A stretch of 27,243 nt of DNA from a virus, in IMG/VR virus record IMGVR_UViG_3300002231_000719, positions 1 through 27,243 of that record, one strand, 5' to 3'. This document shows positions 15,023-21,729 of the stretch, piece after piece. The first letter of the stretch is position 1. Every line of letters starts with the position of its first letter. The notes under the pieces were generated by a model that had not been told where the DNA came from, did no database searches, and saw only the letters and a list, made by a program, of their open reading frames with translations. The position numbers and the translations under genes are program-made.

Positions 15023-17623
15023 TCACAAGTTCAAAAGATCGGCGACTGCCTCGCGTTCGAGGATGGTTCGCCGACCTTGGGTTACGTTGATCGCTTTGCC
15101 TATGTCATCTCGTGTCGCTCGGGCTAAGTAGGCTAGCACGTCACCAATGCCCGTACTCGCCTTACCTTCTTCGTTGTCTTCATTACTAACGGAACTCAGT
15201 ACCGTTGTTAATGCGCCCTTCGCTTGACGGGCAAGAGCTAAGGCAGCACGAGGTACGTTGTCTGTTGCTATGATCGCTTCCACATCTTTAAGTGCATCGG
15301 TGACTCGCTGCTCGTTTGCCTTAGAAAGGGCCCGGCCGGATTTCCCGAGCAGCTTCCTTGCTTCGGTAATGAGCCTATCAGCCTGCAATAGAAACTCGGT
15401 TCGCTCGTCTTCATCCTTGCACTTCCTTGCCTCATCGACATACATGCCAGCCTCGCTGAGCAGTTGGTTAGCATCTGCGGCGGGGATATTGTTGGCAAGG
15501 GGATCGCGGATCGCGGATTTCTGTATGATGTCATCGGCGTGCTTATAGTTGCTTCCCTCAAGCTGTGCTGCGTCAATCAAGTCCCGTTGTTCTTTGATCT
15601 TGCTGAGCGCTTCCGTTAGCGCTTTATCCCATGCTACATCCCCGTCTTCAACGAGCATGCGAGCCAAATTCGCCAACTCGTAAAGGTGGGCCCCGCTGTA
15701 GCCCTCCGTCTCTGTGACCGCTTGCGCTCGTGCCTGCTCGCCAACTTCAGCAATCCATTTGGTGAGCATCTTGCTACGAATGGCTTTGTCCGGCAGATCG
15801 AATTTCAACACATCATGGAATCGACCCGGGCGATCAATCAACGCCTCGGGTAACAGTTCCGGGTAGTTTGTTGTCAGAATCGTTGTGACGCCAGCATGTT
15901 GGGTGATGCCGTCCATTTCCGTCTTGAGTAAGTCAACTGTGTGGCTATTCATCCAGTTGTCCACGTCCTCAACAAATAGGAGCGACGGGGCAAGCTCGCG
16001 GGCCATACTGAATGCCTCCATGAATCCACCGAACGCACCCATGTAATAGAAGTCCCTTGCAGAAACCCAAATGAACGTCGTGTTCGCCTCATTCAACATA
16101 ATGCGACCGGACAAAGTTTTCCCGGTTCCGGGGGGACCCATGAAAATCATGCCGCGATTTGGCGCCTTTGAGCCCTTGGCATTCAATTTATCTACCGCAC
16201 GCTTGATTGGTTTCATGTTCTTGTCACTAAGAAACACGTCAGCCCAACCCGTGTCGCCTCGCGGCAGGAACTCACCGCATAGCGAGAATGCTTCACCCTT
16301 TAGGAAATTGTTCTCTTTCGACCATTGATGCACGTCATAAATCATCTTGCGGTTCAGGGCCTTCTCGTCATGCGACGTGTAGACGATAATCCGAATACCT
16401 TTCCAGGACGGTGCAATGCGGATACACAGCCGCTCTTTGCCACGGCGGCAGAACATGATTCCATGCACAAGGAAATCATCGTTCAATTTGCTGTTGAGTT
16501 GAATAACCTCGTAGTGCGGCGGAGCCTCGTTGCCCTGTTCGGTAATGTTTCGTGTATCGGTAATGGTCCAATCGTGCAGCCAATGCCGAAGGCCCGTCAG
16601 CCAGGTACCCATCCGGGCGCTTGCGATAACGAAGCTCGTGCGGAATAGGTCCTTGACTTCGCAACCGATGAACCGAGCACACCAATCGTATTCCAGCTTA
16701 GACGGCTCAAGGAACTCACTCGTCACTTCAAAATGTTTGCTGAGGGTGCGATTCCACCGCCTCATCTTCTGTGTCGGTGCTCGCCTCTTTAGTTCCGGCG
16801 GCTCCTTATCCATATCCCGAATGTGTTTGGCCGCGTGATTCCAGATAGCTTGCCGCACGCTTTGCGAAGGTTCCGGCTTCAACCCGCCACGGCCCCCGTT
16901 TAGTATCGCGATAACCGCAACGTTCGCTCGGAAATTCGCCTTGCCATTGGCCTCATGGTGTAGAAGCTTGTATCCACCCTTCGTCTCATCATTCTTTTTG
17001 ACCACGACCGCCGTGTATTTTTTCAAGTCCTCAATGTCCATCTCTTTCCGCTCCGCACCCTCATCCCACTCGTTGTCGGTGTCTGCGTTGCCGAAGTCCT
17101 TATATGGGATGCTCTTGTAGGTATCGTCGGTGGCTTTGTCGGTATCGACCGGAACGTCTGGTTCAGTCCCCGGGTCTTGCATGATGATGTCTGTTATCAC
17201 GTGCCCCTCTGCATCTACGTCGAACCCCTTGACGCTAACTATCCTGGCATCATGCAGCGACTTCGCCCAACTCTTCATAGTCGGGTGGAACAGCTTCTCC
17301 CGAGAGAACGCCGTAATGATCGCGTCGGTGTTGCTCGGCACGCTGACCAACGACACTTCAATCATGTCATACTTCGTGATATGGAATCCAAGGAACTCGT
17401 CGGACTTCTTGTCGCGCCGCTCCTCCCACTCTGAAGGAATGAACCCGTGGCTAATCCGTAGCGCGCCGAACTCCACGAGCGTCGCGGCATCGTTCGCCAG
17501 CGCGGTATTGGCAAGTGCGAACCGAGCTTTGACCCGCCTGTTATTCTGGACTAGCACCTCCACTAGCTTGCCGATGGGTTCCCACGGAGTGTGCTGCCAG
17601 AGCAGTGCGAGATTGGTGTCCAC
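15023..17623 (-). CDS. prohead protease C-terminal part fused to AAA+ ATPase
   Basis: An 866-residue open frame. Residues 1-110 are the body of an HK97-type (S78) prohead protease: L-L-W-Q-H with the catalytic His at 11, P-I-G-K at 16-19, R-I-S-H-G-F with the likely nucleophile Ser58, and E-V-S-L-V-S-V-P-S-N at 89-98. Residues about 200-280 carry a domain often found behind such proteases (N-G-G-R-G-G, E-P-P-E-L). Residues about 290-480 are unassigned. A full AAA+ module follows: Walker A GPPGTGKT 496-503, Walker B LLFVEDVD 548-555, sensor 1 T-T-N near 585, arginine-finger region R-P-G-R-F 598-602 and sensor 2 G-Y-S-G-A-H near 641-646. The last 170 residues are helical. The N-terminal part is in another frame upstream, so the GTG at 17623 is not a true start. 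Confidence 0.82.
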   Translation of the reverse strand: MDTNLALLWQHTPWEPIGKLVEVLVQNNRRVKARFALANTALANDAATLVEFGALRISHGFIPSEWEERRDKKSDEFLGFHITKYDMIEVSLVSVPSNTDAIITAFSREKLFHPTMKSWAKSLHDARIVSVKGFDVDAEGHVITDIIMQDPGTEPDVPVDTDKATDDTYKSIPYKDFGNADTDNEWDEGAERKEMDIEDLKKYTAVVVKKNDETKGGYKLLHHEANGKANFRANVAVIAILNGGRGGLKPEPSQSVRQAIWNHAAKHIRDMDKEPPELKRRAPTQKMRRWNRTLSKHFEVTSEFLEPSKLEYDWCARFIGCEVKDLFRTSFVIASARMGTWLTGLRHWLHDWTITDTRNITEQGNEAPPHYEVIQLNSKLNDDFLVHGIMFCRRGKERLCIRIAPSWKGIRIIVYTSHDEKALNRKMIYDVHQWSKENNFLKGEAFSLCGEFLPRGDTGWADVFLSDKNMKPIKRAVDKLNAKGSKAPNRGMIFMGPPGTGKTLSGRIMLNEANTTFIWVSARDFYYMGAFGGFMEAFSMARELAPSLLFVEDVDNWMNSHTVDLLKTEMDGITQHAGVTTILTTNYPELLPEALIDRPGRFHDVLKFDLPDKAIRSKMLTKWIAEVGEQARAQAVTETEGYSGAHLYELANLARMLVEDGDVAWDKALTEALSKIKEQRDLIDAAQLEGSNYKHADDIIQKSAIRDPLANNIPAADANQLLSEAGMYVDEARKCKDEDERTEFLLQADRLITEARKLLGKSGRALSKANEQRVTDALKDVEAIIATDNVPRAALALARQAKGALTTVLSSVSNEDNEEGKASTGIGDVLAYLARATRDDIGKAINVTQGRRTILEREAVADLLNL

Positions 17624-18050
17624 GGCCGTCGCCCTTCGGTTCTAACACGTCGCGGTCCCGGTCCTCGCTATTGCTGGTCACTACGGCATCGAACTCTAAT
17701 ATCGAACCCTCCACCGGGGTCCGCTTCTTCTTGAGTTGCAAAACGTGAAGCATCTCGCCGCTCGGGGACTTGAACGGCACTACGTCAAACCCAACCCCCG
17801 CTTCCTTGCCAGTCATTTGATTCACGTCGATGTCAACCGGCCGCATGTCCGGATCGCAGAACGTCAGTTGCCGCTCGGCTTCCGACAATGCCTTCTGCCA
17901 CTTCGCTTCGGACATCGAGCCCTTGACCGCGCTCTCGATCTGCCGGAGGTAGACAGCAGCAGTTCCGATCCCCCAACGGTCACGCGTCTTGCCTAACGCA
18001 TCGGATTGGTTGCGCTCTGCCAACCTAGTGAAGATGTCAGTGAGGTCCAT
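17541..18050 (-). CDS. N-terminal part of prohead protease-ATPase, frame-broken
   Basis: The frame starts at ATG 18050 behind GGAGG. About 115 unassigned residues precede E-G-S-I-L-E-F-D-A-V-V-T, then S-E-D-R-D-R-D-V-L-E-P-K-G, the first conserved block of HK97-type prohead proteases (x-D-R-D-x-D-V). After that block the frame turns into nonsense, while the next conserved block (L-L-W-Q-H) continues one base away in the frame of the 866-residue gene. Removing one base near the GGG at 17632-17634 restores a protein of about 1000 residues. The true boundary is near 17635; sequence down to 17541 is out-of-frame read-through. It lies directly after the box-plus-hairpin element at 18064-18119. Confidence 0.75.
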   Translation of the reverse strand: MDLTDIFTRLAERNQSDALGKTRDRWGIGTAAVYLRQIESAVKGSMSEAKWQKALSEAERQLTFCDPDMRPVDIDVNQMTGKEAGVGFDVVPFKSPSGEMLHVLQLKKKRTPVEGSILEFDAVVTSNSEDRDRDVLEPKGDGRGHQSRTALAAHSVGTHRQASGGASPE

Positions 18051-18063
18051 GTAGTCTACCTCC

Positions 18064-18100
18064 AAAAAAGAAAACCCACACCGGCGATTGCCGATGAGGG
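18064..18100 (-). terminator. terminator-like hairpin before protease gene
   Basis: On the minus strand the arms 18090-18100 and 18075-18085 form an 11-position stem (one T-T mismatch, one G-U) with a four-base loop, followed by UUUUCUUUUUU at 18074-18064. The U-tract runs straight into the GGAGG of the protease gene. It is the same arrangement as the hairpin at 4364-4396, which suggests attenuation between portal and protease genes and not operon end. Confidence 0.82.
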
Positions 18101-18119
18101 CTCAGGTGCTCCGATACCC
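18099..18119 (-). promoter_or_regulatory. conserved 21-base box, copy B
   Basis: It matches the box at 4392-4412 at 18 of 21 positions, with the core GAGCACCTG identical and located at the same place relative to the hairpin. It begins 8 bases after the stop of the small gene at 18126-18338. No third copy was found by eye on either strand of this window. Confidence 0.65.
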
Positions 18120-18125
18120 GTTATC

Positions 18126-18338
18126 CTAAATCGTTGTTGGCTGGACGGAATGCCTGATCTCTACGATCTGCCCAGCCTTCCATAGGAGTTCGACATTACT
18201 CTTTCCGAAAAACTCACGCCCAGCTAACGACTCAATGTGTTGGTCTATGATTGTCAACGCCTCGCCAGCCAATTCATCCGTCCGCCTGTTGACTTTATGC
18301 ACTGGCGGCCCAGCATCGATCTTGAGAATATCAGCCAT
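18126..18338 (-). CDS. hypothetical 70-aa protein
   Basis: A small protein of 70 residues between the portal-MuF gene and the protease gene. The first half is helical (E-L-A-G-E-A-L-T-I-I-D-Q-H-I). The C-terminal part (L-L-W-K-A-G-Q-I-V-E-I-R-H-S-V) has a strand-turn-strand look weakly like small DUF2292/YezD-type proteins, which often occur at this position in phage head modules. No strong ribosome binding site is visible before the ATG at 18338. The true portal-MuF stop is probably at 18359, only 20 bases upstream, so coupling is possible. The function is unknown. Confidence 0.5.
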   Translation of the reverse strand: MADILKIDAGPPVHKVNRRTDELAGEALTIIDQHIESLAGREFFGKSNVELLWKAGQIVEIRHSVQPTTI

Positions 18339-18358
18339 TGCGTTACCGTGTCAATACC

Positions 18359-18434
18359 TTATTTGCTGATCACCGAGACCGTCGTGCAACGACAATTTGC
18401 CCGTTCCTTGGCCGGCAGCCCGAAGTAGCCCGGA
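18359..18434 (-). pseudogene. out-of-frame C-terminal end of the MuF domain
   Basis: In another frame than the portal reading, this segment encodes Y-P-G-Y-F-G-L-P-A-K-E-R-A-N-C-R-C-T-T and ends TAA at 18359. The N-C-R-C motif is the standard end of MuF domains, so this is the true C-terminus. Between 18482 and 18435 a third frame gives V-T-D-D-F-N-V-G-G-F-P, which also suits the family. Two single-base removals, or one single-base addition, reconnect the protein. Confidence 0.75.
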
Positions 18435-20685
18435 TACGGACGCCGGGAACCCCCCCACGTTGAAGTCGTCCGTCACTGGTTATTCTTTTGCCATTCAACG
18501 GGGCCCGATGCGTGTCCCGCGTGTTTCCGTCGATAATACTCACCCATTCCTTTTGCTCTATTAGGCCATCGTCGAATAGCCCAGTTTGGGTAGCTTGGTG
18601 TCCAGCATTCAATGCTCCTGTCGTTTCTGTGCGAGCGATCATCTTAGCCCGGACGACATTCCGTACCATGCCCAGGACCCCTTCCTCGGCGCCCGGTACA
18701 GTCGGAGCCACGCCGATCCGCACGCTCAATTCGTGCAGGCTTTCCCCGTTCGCAATCCCCTCATTGATCGTGGCCGCAAGCTGCTGTCGCGTGGTCTCGT
18801 GAATATCCTGCCAGTACGGCCGGGACATGATCGTGTCCACTTCCGCCCGGACGTAGCCAGCGACCTCAGGCGGCAGTTCCATCAGCGGGTCAAGCGCCTT
18901 GCCCGTTGCCTGGTCAACAAGAATCTGTTCGTCAAGGGCTCCGCGTACCGCCAGCGTTAGAACCTCTGGGGCCAACGCCTTTCCCCAAATCTCGTACCAG
19001 TCAGCCGGGTGGAACAATAGATCAACAAGCCCTTCCGTCGGCGACTTGGACCGCTCGAACATCTCACGCAGGTTGGCTATGACCGACTTGCGTTGCTGCT
19101 CAAACAACCCCTCTACAATCTTGGCAAACGCCATCTCTGCCTTTGTCTGCACCTTAAGCCACACGACTTCAGCGGCCCTCGCCATGGATTTCCGAGACAT
19201 ACCCTTCGCCTTGCCGCCCATCTTGCTGGCCTGGGGGATAAGCGGTTCGAGTGCTTCAGCCAATCCCACGTAGACGTTCTGGCCGTCCTCAAGCGGTGGC
19301 AGATGAGCCGAACCGCGAAGCGTCGCCCGCATTTCGTCACGGTTGATCGCCTTCCCCTTCACGAGAGTCTCCACGTCCTTTCTGGTTTCCTCTCTGTCTT
19401 CCGGTTCGTATGGGTCGATCCAAAGGAACAGCTTCTCGTTGCCCTTCGCCAACCGTGGGGCAACGAACGCCGTCAATATCTGACTGATGAGTTCGATCTT
19501 GGGATTGATGGTGAAATTTGCAAAATGGTGTCTCGCCATCGCTGACGCCGCCCGGCTGCCCGGCTCCGATTCGCCGATGATGTACCCGCTAGTGCCGAAC
19601 CCAGTGAGGATTCGCTTCTTCGTAATCTCCCCCGAGTTCTGGAAATCCATCTCATGCGGCTTGTTGCCGAGTTCCTTCACGTCTCGGAGCAAGCGGTCGA
19701 GGATAATCGGCTCGCCCGCCTGCATGGTGCCGCCGTACATTTGCTTCAGTAGGCTAAATAGCTCATCCCGCTGCCACTGCTCCATGAGCGGCCGCCCCAT
19801 ACTATCGCCGTCCGGGTCTTCAATATCCCCGGCAATGAACGCATAACGCGGCCAAATGCTATTCTCCATGATCCGGTGCTGCGCCTGCTGGATCAACTCG
19901 TCGGTGAGAATTGCCCGGGCTTGGGCTCCGAGTGGTGATACCGCCCCGAGTAGGTCGGCCGGATTGCAGTAGTGAATTGGTACGACCTCATCGCCCGGCA
20001 CCTCGATCGGCTCACCCGTGCCACCCGGCTTGACAGCCCATTGTGCGAATGCCTTTGGGTTTCCTTCCTTGTCCTTGTGTATCGGCGACACCCACGACGT
20101 TGGGAGCGGCCACACTACCCGCCGCCCATCGGCGAACGTCAACCACAAATGGCTCCAACCGGTCAGTTCTAGCGAGCCGATCATAGAGTACAGCAATTGC
20201 CATGTGACCATTAGGGGGTTGGGGTTCCGCAGCACATCAAGTAACGGGTGCTGAGAAAATAGTTCCAACCCCTCCGCCGGCCGCTTGAGTTGCTGGGCCA
20301 CGAACTTAGGTACAAGGTACGTGCCTTGACCGGGGACTGCTAGTAGGTCTTCCCGCGCTGCATTCTTTCGGAGCTTGCCGCAAACCGAGTCGGCCGACTT
20401 GGCACCGCCAGGCATCTTGGCCAGCATGAACGATTGCCCGGCGACGGTCTGTGCTATCGGTCGAATCGCCGCGAAGGGCCAGCCGACGAACTTGCTCTCC
20501 TGCTCCGCGTGGTCACGGGACTGCCTCCACTTGTCAAGGAAATGCTCGTTACTGCCGATCCCGATGCCACCCGCCCCGAGGCCTGCCATAGGATCAGGAG
20601 CCATCATCGCCTCGGCCTTGAACCTACTGATGGCCGCCGCCGCAACTCCCGCTTCCTCTCGGCTCGCCGTATCGATGAGCGTCAT
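18370..20685 (-). CDS. portal protein fused to MuF-like head domain
   Basis: A 771-residue product. The N-terminal 450 residues are a phage portal: Y-L-V-P near 120, L-L-Y-S-M-I-G-S-L-E-L-T-G-W near 160-175, V-P-G-D-E-V-V-P-I-H-Y near 230-240, a helical stem region, and R-I-L-T-G-F-G-T-S-G-Y-I-I-G-E-S. A long helical linker leads to a C-terminal MuF (SPP1 gp7-like) domain: A-R-T-E-T-T-G-A-L-N-A-G-H near 685-697 and W-V-S-I-I-D-G-N-T-R-D-T-H near 715-728. The portal forms the DNA entry ring; MuF domains are minor capsid proteins ejected or retained with it. The last 35 residues as read are out of frame. Start 20685 overlaps the upstream stop as ATGA and has GGGGGAGA. Confidence 0.9.
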   Translation of the reverse strand: MTLIDTASREEAGVAAAAISRFKAEAMMAPDPMAGLGAGGIGIGSNEHFLDKWRQSRDHAEQESKFVGWPFAAIRPIAQTVAGQSFMLAKMPGGAKSADSVCGKLRKNAAREDLLAVPGQGTYLVPKFVAQQLKRPAEGLELFSQHPLLDVLRNPNPLMVTWQLLYSMIGSLELTGWSHLWLTFADGRRVVWPLPTSWVSPIHKDKEGNPKAFAQWAVKPGGTGEPIEVPGDEVVPIHYCNPADLLGAVSPLGAQARAILTDELIQQAQHRIMENSIWPRYAFIAGDIEDPDGDSMGRPLMEQWQRDELFSLLKQMYGGTMQAGEPIILDRLLRDVKELGNKPHEMDFQNSGEITKKRILTGFGTSGYIIGESEPGSRAASAMARHHFANFTINPKIELISQILTAFVAPRLAKGNEKLFLWIDPYEPEDREETRKDVETLVKGKAINRDEMRATLRGSAHLPPLEDGQNVYVGLAEALEPLIPQASKMGGKAKGMSRKSMARAAEVVWLKVQTKAEMAFAKIVEGLFEQQRKSVIANLREMFERSKSPTEGLVDLLFHPADWYEIWGKALAPEVLTLAVRGALDEQILVDQATGKALDPLMELPPEVAGYVRAEVDTIMSRPYWQDIHETTRQQLAATINEGIANGESLHELSVRIGVAPTVPGAEEGVLGMVRNVVRAKMIARTETTGALNAGHQATQTGLFDDGLIEQKEWVSIIDGNTRDTHRAPLNGKRITSDGRLQRGGVPGVRIRATSGCRPRNGQIVVARRSR

Positions 20686-21029
20686 GGTCGTCTCCCCCTG
20701 GTAGGTGGCGGATTATTGTCGCCGAATGCTTCGCGCCGTGCGGCGATAGCCACGTCCTTCCGGTATTGCGCTCGCATGTTTTCTAGTGATGCAAGGGCAA
20801 TTTCGATTTCCTTCTTCGCCATTGATGCCTGGGCCTCGGCATCGTCGATCGACACCTTGAGTTGCCGGTTTTCCTTCGCTAGCCATTCTAACCGCCGGTC
20901 CTTTTTGGCGGACTCAGCGATTGCCGTCCGGAGCCGTGAGCGAAGCTCGGCGTTCTCAATCTCGGTCGGGGTTCGGCGGATCGGCCACAATAGCCAATTG
21001 CACACAAAACGCAGGGGGTTGGCAGTCAT
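20682..21029 (-). CDS. small coiled-coil protein upstream of portal
   Basis: A 115-residue protein. The first 20 residues form a short hydrophobic or amphipathic stretch with three Trp and one Cys (V-C-N-W-L-L-W-P-I). Residues about 22-100 are a long heptad-like helix (E-N-A-E-L-R-S-R-L, E-N-R-Q-L-K-V), and the tail is Pro/Arg-rich. It is the first gene of the leftward head operon, and its stop overlaps the portal start as ATGA. There is almost no ribosome binding site; the start codon lies only a few bases after the predicted transcription start, so it may be leaderless. A scaffold- or membrane-associated role is conceivable but not shown. Confidence 0.55.
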   Translation of the reverse strand: MTANPLRFVCNWLLWPIRRTPTEIENAELRSRLRTAIAESAKKDRRLEWLAKENRQLKVSIDDAEAQASMAKKEIEIALASLENMRAQYRKDVAIAARREAFGDNNPPPTRGRRP

Positions 21030-21039
21030 GGATGATAGG

Positions 21040-21066
21040 GTAATACGGGGGGGGCGTAGATGTCAA
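21040..21066 (-). promoter_or_regulatory. leftward promoter for the head operon
   Basis: On the minus strand a perfect TTGACA lies at 21066-21061. TATTAC at 21045-21040 is a possible -10 with a short 15-base spacer; TACCCT with 18 bases is the alternative. The spacer contains a run of eight C, whose length may be misread. Transcription would start close to the ATG at 21029. Confidence 0.5.
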
Positions 21067-21086
21067 TAGGAGAATTCGGCGGGTAG

Positions 21087-21095
21087 TGGTATAAT
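21087..21095 (+). promoter_or_regulatory. rightward extended -10 promoter
   Basis: TGGTATAAT is a perfect extended -10 (TGN plus TATAAT). No good -35 is seen, which extended -10 promoters tolerate. Predicted start is near 21102, giving a leader of about 58 bases before the GTG at 21160. It faces away from the leftward promoter in the 130-base divergent region. Confidence 0.6.
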
Positions 21096-21159
21096 GCGGG
21101 ATGTGGTGATTGATCGACGTGTGCAGCCGCGCCCATGAATTCACCCAAAAGAGGGAAGC

Positions 21160-21487
21160 GTGACGAACCCTAAACGCTGGCGACGGCTTATCTCATGGCT
21201 ACGGCGGGAGTTTCCTGCCCGGTACCCCGTCACTGTAGCAAGCATTCCCCAAGTGATAGCGGGTCCACACAAAAACGATGGGGCATCAAGCCTTTCCCGC
21301 AACCGCTTCCTCGTCGAGGTCCGCCGTCGTACTGTGCTTCGCGTTGCGTATCGATGCGCTCATGCACGAGTGGGCACATTGCCTGACGTGGCAAGGGGCC
21401 GAGGCGGACGAGGATCACAGCAACGAATGGGGGATTGCGTACGCGCGCATCTACCGCGAATTCTTGAAATGGAATTGGGGGAAATAA
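21160..21487 (+). pseudogene. small HExxH metallopeptidase-like protein, frame-broken
   Basis: The gene starts GTG at 21160 behind GAGGGA. The first frame gives a basic N-terminus (W-R-R-L-I-S-W-L-R-R) and R-F-L-V-E-V-R. The conserved part continues one base away: L-R-I-D-A-L-M-H-E-W-A-H-C-L-T-W and N-E-W-G-I-A-Y-A-R-I-Y-R-E-F, ending TAA at 21485-21487. HEWAH is an HExxH zinc motif, and the later E-W-G could supply the third ligand, as in SprT-like phage proteins. Removing one base between about 21325 and 21350 yields a protein of about 108 residues. A single 189-residue frame to 21729 joins the N-terminus of this gene to the next gene and is not real. Confidence 0.7.
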
Positions 21488-21729
21488 TGGCAAGCCCGGG
21501 CCAACCACCCAAACGTAAGTCGCTATTGCGGCAAGCACAATCGGAACCCCCGACCGGTCGTTTCGCCTGGTTCCGCTCGCTATCCACTGAACTGCAAGGG
21601 GAATTGCTGGAACTGAAGGAGGCTCACCAGCGCGGAGCAATGCAGCATACTGTTCGCGGCTTATGGGAGATCGCGAGTCGGAACGGGGTCAAGGTCAGCC
21701 TGGAAGCCTTTACGCATTGGATGAAATGA
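21487..21729 (+). CDS. hypothetical 80-aa protein, HTH-like
   Basis: An 80-residue protein starting at ATG 21487, overlapping the previous stop as TAATG, with GGGGGAA as ribosome binding site. The N-terminus is basic and Pro-rich. It then has W-F-R-S-L-S-T-E-L-Q-G-E-L-L-E-L-K and a helical second half (G-L-W-E-I-A-S-R-N-G-V-K-V-S-L-E-A-F) that resembles a helix-turn-helix. Such proteins occur near terminase genes in phages and could be a small terminase subunit or a regulator. The cassette lies next to terminase but on the other strand, so this stays a suggestion. Its stop overlaps the next start as TGATG. Confidence 0.6.
   Translation: MASPGQPPKRKSLLRQAQSEPPTGRFAWFRSLSTELQGELLELKEAHQRGAMQHTVRGLWEIASRNGVKVSLEAFTHWMK

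Noticed and set aside
21160-21729. Single 189-residue protein
   Set aside because: It joins the N-terminus of the HEWAH peptidase to the separate 80-residue gene through a frame break; the ATG at 21487 with GGGGGAA and the TAA at 21485-21487 show two genes.
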